This document shows, in pieces, positions 1 to 9,432 of a DNA stretch of 64,000 nt. The first letter of the stretch is position 1. Each line of letters starts with the position of its first letter. The translations under genes were made by a program, and so were the position numbers. The notes under the pieces are model-generated. The model saw nothing but the letters and a program-made list of their open reading frames with translations, had not been told where the DNA came from and made no database searches. The stretch comes from Cohnella herbarum (GTDB taxonomy: Bacteria; Bacillota; Bacilli; Paenibacillales; Paenibacillaceae): assembly GCF_012849095.1 (NCBI RefSeq), contig NZ_CP051681.1:1-64000 (forward strand), written 5' to 3'.

Positions 1-206
1 AAAATTTAATAGTTTTGGTTTTCCTGAATCACTAGTTACTGAATATAATTTTGAGTCTGTATTATTCAATTCAAAATCAATCATTGGCTGACCATAGCTA
101 TCAACCATCACGTGCTCCAAAGGTTCTTCATAAGAGTTTGAAAGAATTACTACTATAAAAATAATAGCCAATAAAATGATAGTGACTGCCAGGATCTTTT
201 AACCAT
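1..206 (-). pseudogene. N-terminal part of a small membrane-anchored protein, off the left edge
   Basis: On the minus strand an ATG at 206-204 is preceded by GGAGG (218-222). The likely product begins MVKKILAVTIILLAIIFIVV, a short basic start followed by one hydrophobic segment (signal anchor or lipoprotein-like leader), then a polar region running out of the window. To read this frame one base must be missing in the A-tract at about 197-201, because the frame of the ATG stops soon after. So it is either a frameshifted gene or a sequence error. I recognise no family. An IS110 remnant starts about 30 bp upstream of its start codon. Confidence 0.4.
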
Positions 207-235
207 TTCTCTGAAGTCCTCCAATAAATTCACTT

Positions 236-540
236 ATGCAGAAATTGGGGATATAAAAAGGTTCCCTTCCGTTAAACAGTTGACCGCTTTTGCAGGGCTG
301 GATTCATCTGTTTACGAGTCGGGAACCTTTAAGGCCAATCAGTTAAAACGTTCTCAAGGCAAGCCGGGCAAAGTTACCATTGTCACATCTGCCAACAAGC
401 TTTTACGCGTGATCTATGGGATTCGGAACAGTCGAACGCCTTTTTGTATGGATTAAGCTCGTCACATAAGGAACATTTTACCATAAAACTTCTATCTTGA
501 GATAGGTTTATTTGAGTATGTTCTTTTATACCGACTCAAT
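236..540 (+). mobile_element. IS110-family transposase C-terminal remnant with 3' end
   Basis: Plus-strand codons from about 237 read AEIGDIKRFPSVKQLTAFAG, the start of the IS110 C-terminal (transposase_20) domain, and end at the stop near 456 with RVIYGIRNSRTPFCMD. Compared with the copy at 8721-9165, about 100 bp between GTFK and LKRSQ are missing. The 85 bp after the stop closely match the other copy, so the 3' non-coding end of the element is retained. The N-terminal DEDD catalytic domain is absent, so this is inactive debris. Confidence 0.75.
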
Positions 541-547
541 CTATTTT

Positions 548-848
548 TTCGTATGTTTCAGGATATCACCCGAAATCTGCTCCAAGACCGATTGCTTGCC
601 GATTGCAAAAAATGCTTCGTTATAATTTGTCTGCTTGTCATTCGATAGACATTTCCTGCCTTCATCGCCTTGAGGTTACTCCAAATTCCGCTTTTCTCTA
701 GCACATTATCATCACTGTCCACGAGTAGGATCAAATGATCTGGATCCGGTGTACCTGCAGCTATAGGAAGCTTAAGATCGTTGAAAATCATATCGGCAAT
801 TCCTGTTCTGAAATAAATTCTAATTTCTTTCTCAGTGGCTTCAATCAC
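548..848 (-). pseudogene. Fragment of an iron-siderophore-type substrate-binding domain
   Basis: The minus-strand reading (GTG at 848) contains DPDHLILLVDSDDNVLEKSG and the pattern W-x-x-L-x-A-(V/M)-K-x-G-x-V-Y. This is typical of the C-terminal lobe of FecB/FhuD-like binding proteins, which in Bacilli also occur fused to AraC regulators. After NVYRM the frame shifts; the alternate frame continues as NEAFFAIGKQSVLEQISGDI and ends near 548. Only the last 90-100 residues remain, with at least one frameshift, so it is a remnant. The family call is moderately confident; whether the parent was a transporter or regulator subunit cannot be seen. Confidence 0.5.
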
Positions 849-910
849 CGCAAATATGAGAACTCCTTTTTACGTCCCACCACCTTAAAGGAACGAAGTT
901 GATTAACTTA

Positions 911-1348
911 CTAAAAACTATACTTCGCTAGCACTTCTCCCCAAGGAGCCATTCCTTGTTCTTCAAAACCCACTTTAGAATAAAGTTTCCTAGCGGACGC
1001 ATTATCTGACTTATACCCTAGTAAAATAACATCTGTTCGATCTTCTTTAGTTTGAATATCATTAATAATCAACTTCATAGCCTGTTCGCCATATCCACGT
1101 CCTTGAAAACGACCATCAATCATAAATCTATAAATCCAGTAGTTACCATCGTCAGAGTCTAATCCATACATTGAAAATCCAACAAGATTCTCTTCAAAAT
1201 AAATTGCTTTTGTGATAAATCCAGACAAAAATTGTGCTTCCGCAATGGAATATAGATTAGAGACAATATAACTTTCTTGATCTTGGCTAGGTTTCAATTG
1301 AATGCATTCTTCCCAATTACTCTTATTAATCGCTCTTATAGTAATCAA
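911..1348 (-). CDS. GNAT acetyltransferase, spermidine/spermine (BltD/PaiA)-like
   Basis: An N-acetyltransferase of about 145 residues. It starts ITIRAINKSNWEECIQLK and contains the substrate-side VGFSMYGL segment, the acetyl-CoA loop in GRFQGRGYGEQAMK (R/Q-x-x-G-x-G/A) and a C-terminal NASARKLYSKVGFEEQG, the usual GNAT end. The order resembles BltD/PaiA polyamine acetyltransferases; the substrate is inferred from that resemblance only. A longer frame opens with ATG at 1387, but a strong GGGAGG lies 9 bases before a TTG at 1348-1346, so I take the TTG. It appears intact and sits between two decayed loci. The 40 bp after its stop (868-905) vaguely resemble the left arm of the cassette repeats further right, so it may once have been a cassette. 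Confidence 0.7.
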   Translation of the reverse strand: MITIRAINKSNWEECIQLKPSQDQESYIVSNLYSIAEAQFLSGFITKAIYFEENLVGFSMYGLDSDDGNYWIYRFMIDGRFQGRGYGEQAMKLIINDIQTKEDRTDVILLGYKSDNASARKLYSKVGFEEQGMAPWGEVLAKYSF

Positions 1349-1408
1349 AATAGGATTCCTCCCGTTATGTAGTGAAATCCTATACATCGGTATTGACTGT
1401 GAAACAAA

Positions 1409-2169
1409 TTATACACCTATTTCCAACATTTTCACCGTTACTTTCTCGACCCTGCCATCCATATCCGTCCCGTCAAACTTCGGAAGCTTCAACTCGCACA
1501 CGATTTTTCCGTCACGCATAAACATAATACGCTCCGTCCGTGCCGCAACCTTTGCGTCGTGAGTTACAAAACATAACCGAAGTTCCGTCCGCGTTGATTT
1601 CGGAAAATATGTCCATAATCTCCTGCGCGGATTTTGAGTTGAGCGCACCCGTAGGTTCGTCACCGAAAATGATTTTCGGGCTGTTCATAAGCGCTCGGCA
1701 TATTCCCGTACGCTGAAGCTGACCTCCCGAAACCTGTGTAATGTCGCGATTTTCAAGCTCTGCAATGCCTACTCTTTTCATAAGTGATCTAGCTTTTTCC
1801 CGAAATTTCCGCGACGTTTTTTCGATTGTCGCGCATGGACGGAAGAATGATGTTATCGAGGATATTCAGATTTTTGAGCATCGTCGGCTGCTGGAAAACA
1901 AATCCCATTGATGTTCTGCGTATATCCGATAGCTCATTCTCAGAGGCAGCCGATAGATCCTTACCGTCAAATACGACCTTCCCGCCATTAACGTTATCTG
2001 TTCCGCTCAGCGCAAACATCAGCGTTGATTTACCGGAGCCCGAAGGTCCCATGACCGCAACGAACTCTCCATCGTTAATCTCAACGGACACCTCCGTCAA
2101 GAACATTGCGCTTTTCATCGCCCTCGCCGAAAGATTTTACGATTCTGTCACGATAATTATTTTTTTCAT
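1409..2169 (-). pseudogene. ABC transporter ATP-binding protein (MacB/LolD type), frameshifted
   Basis: The pieces together give a full ABC ATPase: Walker A GPSGSGKST (about 2038-2012), Q-loop VFQQPTMLKNL, signature VSGGQLQR, Walker B IIFGDEPTGALNSKS, and a C-terminal H-loop VTHDAKVAARTERI. These lie in three different frames. Breaks fall near 2130 (after the ATG at 2169-2167), near 1785 and near 1600. The family partners FtsX-like permeases in exporters of antimicrobial peptides or lipoproteins. The stop of the permease gene lies 4 bp upstream of this start, so the two were one operon. Not functional as read. Confidence 0.75.
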
Positions 2170-2173
2170 GCGA

Positions 2174-4493
2174 CTACTCCTTTATATGTTCGGATATTTT
2201 TATTTGTCCCGCGCGCGATGTGCCGATCGTTGTTGCGAGAAGTACCGCGATAATCATCATCAGCGGACTAAGCAAATACGCCGAAAGCGGATTAACCGCA
2301 AAGTTAAACTTCGAGGCTCCAAACGTAGAGATAACTAGACTCGCCAGCATCTCTCCGAGAGTGTTAGCTAGAATCGTACCAAGAACAATTCCGACAATCA
2401 GAACGAATATCGAACGCGAAACAAACTGCTTCTTAATATCCGAGTTTGTAAAACCAAACGCTTTTCATGACTGCAATGGAATATCTATCCTTTGCGACAA
2501 GCATTTTCATAAATAACAGCGTAACAAGCACCGTTTAAACCAGTGCAACTGCAATTGCGGAGTAGGAGGCCGTTTGGACGGAACTTATTGTCGAGCCGAG
2601 GGTCTGCGTAACGAATTCATCAACATCTGAAGTCTTTGCAAAATCAAACTTGTCTGCATATTCCGCAACCTTCGCTTCAACAAGGGATTTATCCGAAAGT
2701 TCGGCGCTGACAATGTTCCACATATTACCGACCGATTTGTCGGTGAATACGGCCTTGGCGGTTTTTGCCGCCGTTGGTAATGTCGGAATAGATTCCGCTA
2801 ACTATGAGATCTATCTCCTTCCCTCAATAACCAGCGTAATGACATCGCCGACCTTTTTGCTCATTTCATCGGCGTATATAGTCGAAAGCGCAATTTCGTC
2901 ATCTGTGGCAGGTGCTTTGCCCTTGGAATATTCGATAGGAAATATCGAATGGTCGCCGAGTTCAATTTTGATATTTTCCTCCGATCCGTTTTCCATCTTT
3001 GCTTTGAATGTTTTTGTTGTAAGGACGACAACCTTTGAAATGTCTTGATCGCTTCTCATCGTCTCTACGATATCAGCGACTTTTTCAGAGATATTATCGA
3101 TATTGCCGACCTGTATGCGCAGATCGTAGTTTCAATTCCCATATAGCCGATGAAGCTTTTTGAGGAAATCGTGCTGTACAGGTTCTGCGGAACAATCATG
3201 ATAAATGCCGAAATCACCAGAACAGCAAGCATTGTGGCGTAAAGCCGTTTTCTTGAAAGAACATCTTTAATACCGAGAAAAATATTCGTGTTAAATATCC
3301 TGTTTCCGCTTAGGGTAAAACGTTTTTGTGCCGGCTGTCTTTTCCTGCGAATTCCCAAAACGTATGGCTTCTGCGGCGGATATTTTCCGAAAGCGTTTCA
3401 ACACTCCGTTTACATAGGCAATGATGGCAAGGAATACAAGCAATATGCCGATGATTCCTAAAACCGCGGCAAATGAAGAATTTTTGCTTTCGCCCATATA
3501 AAGCCGTATATTTTCAAGAAGCATGCCTTTAATTACAAACGAAAGAGCAAAACCGAGAATAGAGCCTGCAGCCGCAATTGCCGCGTATTTCGCTAAATAA
3601 ATCTTCTTGATGTCGGAGATGCGCAGCCCTATAGCTTTCATAACACCAATTTCGCGATAATCGTCTTCGATTTTCGCAAGGAGCGTAAAACGTATGCACA
3701 TGAACGCGATGGTAACGACAAGCAGGCTTACCAGAAGGATAACCCCAATCATCATCCCGTCGGAAATTGCATTCATCATTCTAAAAAGCGAATATGTAAC
3801 CGATGGTCCGTTCGCCTCAAGACCTGCGGAGGCATAAGCGGTTTCAAATGAGCCTATCGCCGACAAATCTTTTAATCTGAACTCAATCAGATACTCTGGG
3901 CTTCCAAGGTTTTTTATTTCCGCATAGTCACTGCTGCTGACTAGAAATCGCTTTGAGGCGGAAAGCGAAGAATTCATTGTTGAATCGCGGAGAAAACCCG
4001 CAACGGTAAATTCTTTTCCGCTTATTACGGCCTTGTCACCGATCTTTGCAGTGTTATCCTTCATATAACTTACCGGAACATGAATATCGCCGTCTGATAC
4101 TTTGATGACGTTTCCGTCAAGATCAAGAAGATAATCGAATTTTTCGCTCTGTACGCTTAAACCGTTGTCTTGAACGCTGTTCGCAAGCGACTTATCACCA
4201 AATGTAAATTGAGCCCCGTCAATGTTCAGAAATTCAACCACTTGAAATTCATCGACATTGCTGTTCTGCTCTGCAAAAGCTGTAAGCCGCGCAGTATCAA
4301 TGTCACCAGCATGCATCTGCATAAAATGCGGAGTTTTCGCTTGCGTCATTAGCGTATCCAGCGCACCCGTAAGATTGACGACGAGTATCGCCGCGAGTGA
4401 AACAAGCATTGATGCGGCAGCGACAAATATCATGGTCGTCAGCGTTATCATTTTGCTCTTTAGAATGTCATTGCGGATTAATCTGGTATACAT
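2174..4493 (-). pseudogene. FtsX-like ABC permease, multiply broken
   Basis: The first 400 codons (4493 to 3291) are open. They carry an N-terminal membrane segment (residues about 15-40), a large extracytoplasmic region, and the FtsX core with three membrane segments around DDYREIGVMKAIGLRISDIK. Beyond that the reading continues in pieces (SRKRLYATMLAVLVISAFIM; a second extracytoplasmic region; a second FtsX core ending in KISEHIKE at 2174). It needs frame changes near 3330, 3060, 2770 and 2460, plus one in-frame TAA near 2537. An intact protein would be about 770 residues with two FtsX domains. It was co-transcribed with the ATPase remnant and probably controlled by the TetR gene upstream. 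Confidence 0.75.
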
Positions 4494-4562
4494 AAGCCAC
4501 CTCTTATCGCAAGCATTTTGACTGATTTTTAGTTAGACAGAATTACCGAAGGATTCCCCGAA

Positions 4563-5219
4563 CTATTCATTGCTGCCTTGATTTCCGCTGCCGAACATCT
4601 GCATTACGTACATAAGACTTCCCGTTTCGGCACCAAGCAGCCTTTCTGCGTTGAAAACAAATGCCTGTATGCGTGAAACACGCTCCTCGTCCGTCATTGT
4701 AACCATATCATCATCAAAAATGGTATTCGCATAAATCACAATCATTTCCATGGTTTCATACGCGAACGGGGTGCTGAACAGTCCCAACTGAATGCCCTCG
4801 CGGATTATTCCCGTCAGTATCGGCGTAACGCCGTTGATTATGACCCTTTGTATTTTCTGATGCATAAGCGCGTTCTGCGGCTTGTGTATATGCTCCATAA
4901 TTTCCTTGCTGCTACCGCCACTTAGGTTCAGTGCCATAACAACGCGGATAATGCGCTCGACTACGGGTATGCTCTGATCTGCAGCAATTTCCTGCGCCGC
5001 ACTTAGCAAGCGGACATTATACCGCTCAATCAGTCCGTCCATAATTACCTCCTTCGACTTGAAGTGATAATACAGCGTTCCCCGCGCAATTCCGACCTTT
5101 TCGAGAATATCTGTTGTACTTGTGCCGTCAAAGCCTTTCGAACCGAATAGCTCGTCCGCAGCATCAAGTATTTCATTCCTACGTTCCTCGGCTTCTTTTA
5201 CAACTCTCATTTTACACAT
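4563..5219 (-). CDS. TetR/AcrR-family transcriptional regulator
   Basis: 218 residues with an N-terminal helix-turn-helix (ILDAADELFGSKGFDGTSTTDILEKVGIARGT..., residues about 16-60, ending LYYHFKSKE, the canonical TetR recognition helix). A variable ligand-binding domain of about 150 residues follows. An internal ATG (MRVVKEAEERR, 5207) is an equally good start. The gene lies 70 bp upstream of the broken ABC exporter in the same orientation, so it was presumably its local repressor. The regulator is open while its target operon is decayed. The 5220-5320 stretch upstream is AT-rich and holds its promoter, which I cannot place exactly. Confidence 0.85.
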   Translation of the reverse strand: MCKMRVVKEAEERRNEILDAADELFGSKGFDGTSTTDILEKVGIARGTLYYHFKSKEVIMDGLIERYNVRLLSAAQEIAADQSIPVVERIIRVVMALNLSGGSSKEIMEHIHKPQNALMHQKIQRVIINGVTPILTGIIREGIQLGLFSTPFAYETMEMIVIYANTIFDDDMVTMTDEERVSRIQAFVFNAERLLGAETGSLMYVMQMFGSGNQGSNE

Positions 5220-5321
5220 CCTTAATTTACTGACCGACTGCCTGTCTATAATATAATGGCATTAGATTTTTATTGTCAACTTAGTGTGTGTGCTAGTTTT
5301 ATTACAATTTAGATGCTTTGC

Positions 5322-5371
5322 AAAAATAAACGAGTCAGGCATGATCCTATATGCCTGACTCGTTTATTTTT
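5322..5371. terminator. Bidirectional intrinsic terminator
   Basis: A perfect 21-bp inverted repeat (5322-5342 with 5351-5371) with an 8-base loop. The stem centre ACGAGTCAGGCAT is flanked by A-tracts on the left and T-tracts on the right, so it can end transcription in both directions. It closes the minus-strand AraC/GyrI unit and shields the TetR gene. Confidence 0.85.
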
Positions 5372-5382
5372 AATTATCATAT

Positions 5383-5460
5383 TGCATAATGGCATTGAAC
5401 CCGCCTAACTCCGGTCCGGATCGAGCGTCGAATGGCCCGATACGTGAATATGGTTTTATA
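5383..5460. repeat. Cassette repeat R1 (right half, left half deleted)
   Basis: 5406-5460 matches the right half of the array repeat: CTAACT...GTCCGG, then AATGGCCCGA and the arm TACGTGAATATGGTTTTAT. The left arm is reduced to a weak match (CATAATGGCATTG, about 5385). It marks the distal end of the cassette carrying the AraC/GyrI pseudogene. The bases after its arm (TTATAAGATGCCGGC) pair with the bases before R2 (GCCGAATTCTTATAA), as in the other cassettes. Confidence 0.7.
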
Positions 5461-5488
5461 AGATGCCGGCAACTTTTAATGCTTTCAT

Positions 5489-6406
5489 TTAATCTCTCGC
5501 TTTAATAGGTATGTATAAATCGACTTTCGCTTTCCCTTCCGGATCCTCAAATGGATTATTCATACAGAATTCAAGGCAATCTCTATCATCTGGATCAAAC
5601 TCGCTATTCGGTAGCCATTGACCGAAAATGCTTTGATATACAATACCTAGCTTATCGATGGTGTCATAAAAAGTTATACAATCCATAAAGTCCGCCTGGC
5701 AGTTTCCTGATTTGAACATCGGAATTATTATCTTTGATGAACGAGTATGGTAATGTCACACATGCGTCATAACGGCATTCGTTTTCTTCCGTTACATTGG
5801 ATTGTCTAAAGAAATTCCAATGAAATATTGTTCCGGAGGGTACAAACAGATGCTTACTTGTCCATTCGCCTAATTTCTGCCATGCCTTATAAGTATCCAA
5901 GTAGCTACCAATATGTCTTACGAATGCAATCTCATACTCAGGTAGTTCTTTAATTGAAACATTCATTTGCCAAATCCTCCTCAGAAAGTTGTTTTTAATA
6001 CTTTCATCATAACGAGAAGAATTTGATTCATCTTCTTGCATATTGCCAAGAAATAGAGAAATATTGCTATCTTTGTTTAGATTTTTTCTAACTTCACTTG
6101 GCGTTTTATTGAATTGCTTTTTAAAAGCAGCATTAAAATTTGAGGCTGATTCAAAGCCGCACAAAATGGAAATCTCGAGTATTGTTTTTTGAGCATCAGC
6201 CAAATAATGTATTGATTTATCTAACCTTGCTTTAGTCAAATAAGCTAAAGGTGTCATTCCTACCATTGCCGTAAAAACTCTTGAAAAGTGATACTTCGAA
6301 AAATGGGCAGCTTCTGCCATAGAGTCGAGTGTTAACTTGTCATTTAGTTTGTTTCAATTAATACGAATACATTGTTAATTCGATCAACGTAATTGCTCTT
6401 ATTCAT
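5489..6406 (-). pseudogene. AraC-family regulator with GyrI-like C-terminal domain, two frameshifts
   Basis: Reading from the ATG at 6406 (MNKSNYVDRINNVFVLIETN) the frame shifts near 6345. It continues as LNDKLTLDSMAEAAHFSKYH through both AraC helix-turn-helix motifs, a linker, and a GyrI-like (SOUL/SbmC-fold) ligand domain starting MNVSIKELPEYEIAFVRHIG. It shifts again near 5700 and ends at 5489 with KVDLYIPIKARD. Such proteins sense small molecules and activate neighbouring genes. Here it is the sole gene between repeats R1 and R2 and starts 31 bp from R2, like the other cassette genes. Both breaks could be sequence errors, but together they suggest a dead cassette. Confidence 0.75.
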
Positions 6407-6436
6407 TATTGTACATAAGTCCTTTCGCCGAATTCT

Positions 6437-6526
6437 TATAACGTCTTGTATTTCATGACGTCCTGCCACTCTGATTCACCGAAATCCTTCGGCCTGACCG
6501 AGGGCCAATGCGTGAATATGATGTTA
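6437..6526. repeat. Cassette repeat R2 (short form, about 90 bp)
   Basis: Left arm ATAACGTCTTGTATTTCATG at 6438, right arm GCGTGAATATGATGTTA ending at 6526. The middle is shortened: CCGAAATCCTTCGG forms a perfect small hairpin in place of the two longer inner hairpins of R3, R7 and R8. It separates the AraC/GyrI unit from the hydrolase unit and shows that the outer arms, not the middle, are the conserved part. Confidence 0.8.
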
Positions 6527-6557
6527 GATGCTGTAGTTGCTTTCCTTGAGATTCTCA

Positions 6558-7256
6558 TTAAAGGATCTGAACAATATTTCTTGAAATTTCCTTGTAAGTT
6601 TGAAAAATGGTTAAGTCATGATAGGGCAATGGAATACATCCCTTATTAAAAGCATCGTTAATAAAAGATTCATTTTTTTCTGTATTCGAATAGATGCCAA
6701 TCGGTTTTTTCGTAATCAGATTTTCGCACTTGTAGCATTCATCTCCAGTAATTACATAATTCTTTTCATTGTGTTCCAAGTAGATTACTGATGAACCGAT
6801 TGTATGCCCCCCTATGACTTTGAAATTAAATTTATTATCAATTATTATTTCATCTTTGACTGTAATTACATTTTCTTTGAGAAGCCTTTCCTTTACAGTT
6901 AGACTCCCATTTTTTAAGGCATGTAGATACTCATCGTAACCAATAACTATTTGTGAGTCAGGAAACAAATCAATATTATCGATGTGATCAAAATGACTAT
7001 GAGTAATAAAAACAACATCAACATGATTAGAGTTAAATATATGCTTAATTTCTTTATCGACATTAATAAGATCTATTCCCCAATTTTTTGCAATAACGGG
7101 GTCACGAAATCCAACATCAAATAATATCGTTTTATTATTATATTTAGCTATGTAGTAAGACCATGAGATACGAATTAATTCTTCAGAAAATACATCACGA
7201 TAGATATATTTAGTGTTCAAAAAAGATTCGCCGAACTTAACGGCATAGAGTTGCAT
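6558..7256 (-). CDS. Metallo-beta-lactamase-fold hydrolase (lactonase-like)
   Basis: 232 residues. The metal motif ITHSHFDHID (H-x-H-x-D-H, residues about 85-94) is followed by GGHTIGSSVIYLE with the next metal histidine, GDECY with the bridging aspartate, and a late PYHD. All ligands of a two-metal centre are present. N-acyl-homoserine lactonases and many small hydrolases share this arrangement; the substrate is not readable. AAAGGAG lies 9 bases before the ATG. It is the only gene between repeats R2 and R3, on the minus strand, with its start 36 bp from R3. AT-rich composition unlike the sugar operon fits acquired DNA. Confidence 0.8.
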   Translation of the reverse strand: MQLYAVKFGESFLNTKYIYRDVFSEELIRISWSYYIAKYNNKTILFDVGFRDPVIAKNWGIDLINVDKEIKHIFNSNHVDVVFITHSHFDHIDNIDLFPDSQIVIGYDEYLHALKNGSLTVKERLLKENVITVKDEIIIDNKFNFKVIGGHTIGSSVIYLEHNEKNYVITGDECYKCENLITKKPIGIYSNTEKNESFINDAFNKGCIPLPYHDLTIFQTYKEISRNIVQIL

Positions 7257-7291
7257 ATTTTTTCACTCCTTTAGTCTTTGCATCTATTTCA

Positions 7292-7477
7292 CATAACGCT
7301 GTCATATCCTCGACGTCCCACCGACTTAAGGCTCCGGAGGAGCCGACAGCGATACGGTTAGTCGGTGCGGATGTGTCCGGCTGAACTCGCTTCCCTGCTG
7401 CTGAAATGCCACTTCGAATGCACTTCTAACTACTACCGGACCGAGGAGCACCGTCCTATACGTGAATATGGTGTTAT
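7292..7477. repeat. Cassette repeat R3 (full length)
   Basis: Left arm CATAACGCTGTCATATCCTC, right arm ACGTGAATATGGTGTTAT. Inside are CCCACCGACTTAA...GTTAGTCGGTGCGG (paired stem enclosing GGCTCCGGAGGAGCC), then TGTCCGGCTG pairing across a loop of about 50 bases with TACCGGACCGA. Bases outside the right arm (CGGATATCAATG) complement those outside the left arm of R4, the two ends of the methyltransferase cassette. Confidence 0.85.
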
Positions 7478-7542
7478 CGGATATCAATGTCTTCTCGATT
7501 CAACTAATGATCTTTATGTAAAATTTGCTTTGACACCAGATG

Positions 7543-8352
7543 TTATAGTTTCCTTGCCTTAATCACAAAAGTTACAGGGAGTATCTTTGCTCTCTTTGCT
7601 ATATCGCTGTTATCGTCTCTCGATTGCATAATCTCTTCATCCGTTTGCTCAATCATTTGCTCAACCACAAATCCCGCTTTCGCCAACGCGTTCACATAGG
7701 TTGATAGCTTACGGTCCGCTAATAGTAGTTCACCTTCAACAGCTACTGGATACCAAGATTCATCGAAATAGCTCTTTTTAAAAACAAACCTACCATTATC
7801 TTCAGTGACACATCTGTGTATGGGGTGAGACCAGCTGAAGATAAATACACCGTCTCTTTTAAGGTAAGAAGCGATCCGGCCAAAGGTACCCTCAAGGTCG
7901 GTTGTCCAACCGATGGCATAAATCGAGTAAACATAGTCAAAATAATCCGCAGGTATGCCGCATTCTTCTTCCATGGGAGAACAGATCAATTTTGCCGATA
8001 CACCGAATGACTCTAAATGCTGCGCTGCCTTTTCGATTTGTCTTTCCGATATATCCACTGCCCATAGTTCAGATGCATTGCGTTCCGCTTGATATTGCAA
8101 GGATTGACCGTTGCCGCAGCCGATCTCCAATAACTTTTTCCCTGAAATATCGCCAAAAAGCTGGCAATTTTCTTCTGAGATAAACGCTCCATAGTAAGGA
8201 AGCACGATTGCTCTTAAAAAGTCATTGCCTTTTGTATCCCAATAGAAGCTGTTTGTCTTATGAACAACATTCTTATCCATGTCTTCCGAAATGGCGACGC
8301 CAACTTCGCCAGCGTTAATAATGATTGATCTATTTGCAGACTTCTTTTCCAT
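7543..8352 (-). CDS. Class I SAM-dependent methyltransferase
   Basis: 269 residues. The SAM-binding motif I is KKLLEIGCGNGQSLQYQAE (residues about 88-106) with acidic motif II ELWAVDISERQIEKA, a post-motif YVYSIYAIGW and the C-terminal motif YLKRDGVFIFSWSHPIHR. This is the usual small-molecule methyltransferase (methyltransf_11/25) order; the substrate is unknown. AGAAGGTG precedes the ATG. It fills the space between repeats R3 and R4 and reads in the same direction as the other cassette genes, with no promoter of its own that I can see. Confidence 0.85.
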   Translation of the reverse strand: MEKKSANRSIIINAGEVGVAISEDMDKNVVHKTNSFYWDTKGNDFLRAIVLPYYGAFISEENCQLFGDISGKKLLEIGCGNGQSLQYQAERNASELWAVDISERQIEKAAQHLESFGVSAKLICSPMEEECGIPADYFDYVYSIYAIGWTTDLEGTFGRIASYLKRDGVFIFSWSHPIHRCVTEDNGRFVFKKSYFDESWYPVAVEGELLLADRKLSTYVNALAKAGFVVEQMIEQTDEEIMQSRDDNSDIAKRAKILPVTFVIKARKL

Positions 8353-8440
8353 GAAGACACCTTCTCCAGAAATGTATTTGTCGTTTTAATACAATCCTAC
8401 ATACAATATAGTTTTGAATTCAGATTTGCATTAATTTCCG

Positions 8441-8604
8441 AAAACGTTGTCTTAGCCGCGACGTCCATTCCCCTAAAGCTCCTATCTTTGGGGAATGGAT
8501 TTGTCCGGCTGAAAATGCTTCCTCTAGACTGAAATTCCTCTCCGATTTAACTTCTAACTTCTGCCGGACTTAGGGCCGGATGGCCGAAGCGTGAATATGG
8601 TTTA
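8441..8604. repeat. Cassette repeat R4 (diverged)
   Basis: Left arm AAAACGTTGTCTTAGCCGCG and right arm GCGTGAATATGGTTTAG frame a stem CCATTCCCCTAAAGC...TTTGGGGAATGG and the conserved TTGTCCGGCTG / TGCCGGACTTAGGGCCGG segments. Arm sequence is the least conserved of the full-length copies (AAAAC for ATAAC, GTTTAG for GTTAT), which may mean it no longer recombines. Confidence 0.8.
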
Positions 8605-8650
8605 GCTGAAGTTGGCCCCTTCTTTGAACCACTGATTTACAAAGATTTCG

Positions 8651-8720
8651 CATAACATTCTTGTATTCACGACGTCCAACTCCCTTAAGCCGAAGGGCGG
8701 TCGCGATGCGGTTAGGGAGT
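8651..8720. repeat. Cassette repeat R5 (left half, cut by IS110 remnant)
   Basis: Left arm CATAACATTCTTGTATTCAC, then the first stem GACGTCCAACTCCCTTAA...GGTTAGGGAGT. It breaks off at about 8720, where IS110 coding sequence begins (CTGCAGCGACTATCCTTGCG). Only 46 bp separate it from R4, so that interval is an empty unit. The missing right half should lie beyond the IS110 piece but is not found. Confidence 0.8.
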
Positions 8721-9165
8721 CTGCAGCGACTATCCTTGCGGAAATTGGGGATATAAAAAGGTTCCCTACCGCTAAACAGTTGACCGCTTTTACCGGGCTG
8801 GATTCATCTGTTTACGAGTTGGGAACCTTTAAGACCAGTCAAAATCACATTTCGAAGAGGGGCTCTTCATGCCTCCTTACCGCTCTCTATCAAGCTACCG
8901 TTGCCGGTATTTCGAAGCAAGTGAACTTTCCACGAAATGAGATTCTATCGAAATATTATCAGTTAAAACGTTCTCAAAACAAGCTAGCCAAAGTTGCCAT
9001 TGTCGCCACTTCCAACAAGCTTTTGCGCATTATTTACGGTGTGTTGAAAAGTCGGACGCCATTTTATAAGGAATAAGCTCGTCACATAAGGAACATTTTA
9101 CCATAAAGCTTCTGTCTTGAGGTAGGCTTGTTTGAGTATGTTCTTTTAAGCCGAATCAAATCTCT
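8721..9165 (+). mobile_element. IS110-family transposase C-terminal remnant with 3' end
   Basis: Codons from about 8723 read AATILAEIGDIKRFPTAKQL and run to a stop at about 9076 (LLRIIYGVLKSRTPFYKE). This is the complete C-terminal transposase_20 domain, including GSSCLLTALYQATVAG with the conserved serine-containing region. The N-terminal DEDD domain and the 5' non-coding end are absent. The roughly 90 bp after the stop match those at 456-540, so they represent the element's right end. It is fused directly into repeat R5. Confidence 0.8.
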
Positions 9166-9432
9166 TTTCACAATTGAATGCACGACGACCCGTTTCGAGT
9201 TTTACGTATTTTACTAGATATGTTCCGTACTGGGTTTCATCCGTTCCGACCTCGTCGTCTCTCTCTATTTAGAGTTCGACAATAAGCATAGGAATTATTT
9301 CAAAGGATATCGCCTCCACGGATTTTTTTTATGGGACCTGAGTAGTTACGCGTCGTGGTCACTTACGATTCTATCGGGCTAGGTTAGCTCGTATTTTCCT
9401 CCGACAAAATTGACGTTTGCGGACGTCGGTCA
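9166..9432. other. Intergenic stretch with no recognisable feature
   Basis: No open frame with protein-like character, no array repeat and no clear hairpin. It separates the IS110 remnant from the GC-richer chromosomal-looking block and must contain the junction between acquired and resident DNA. Confidence 0.5.
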
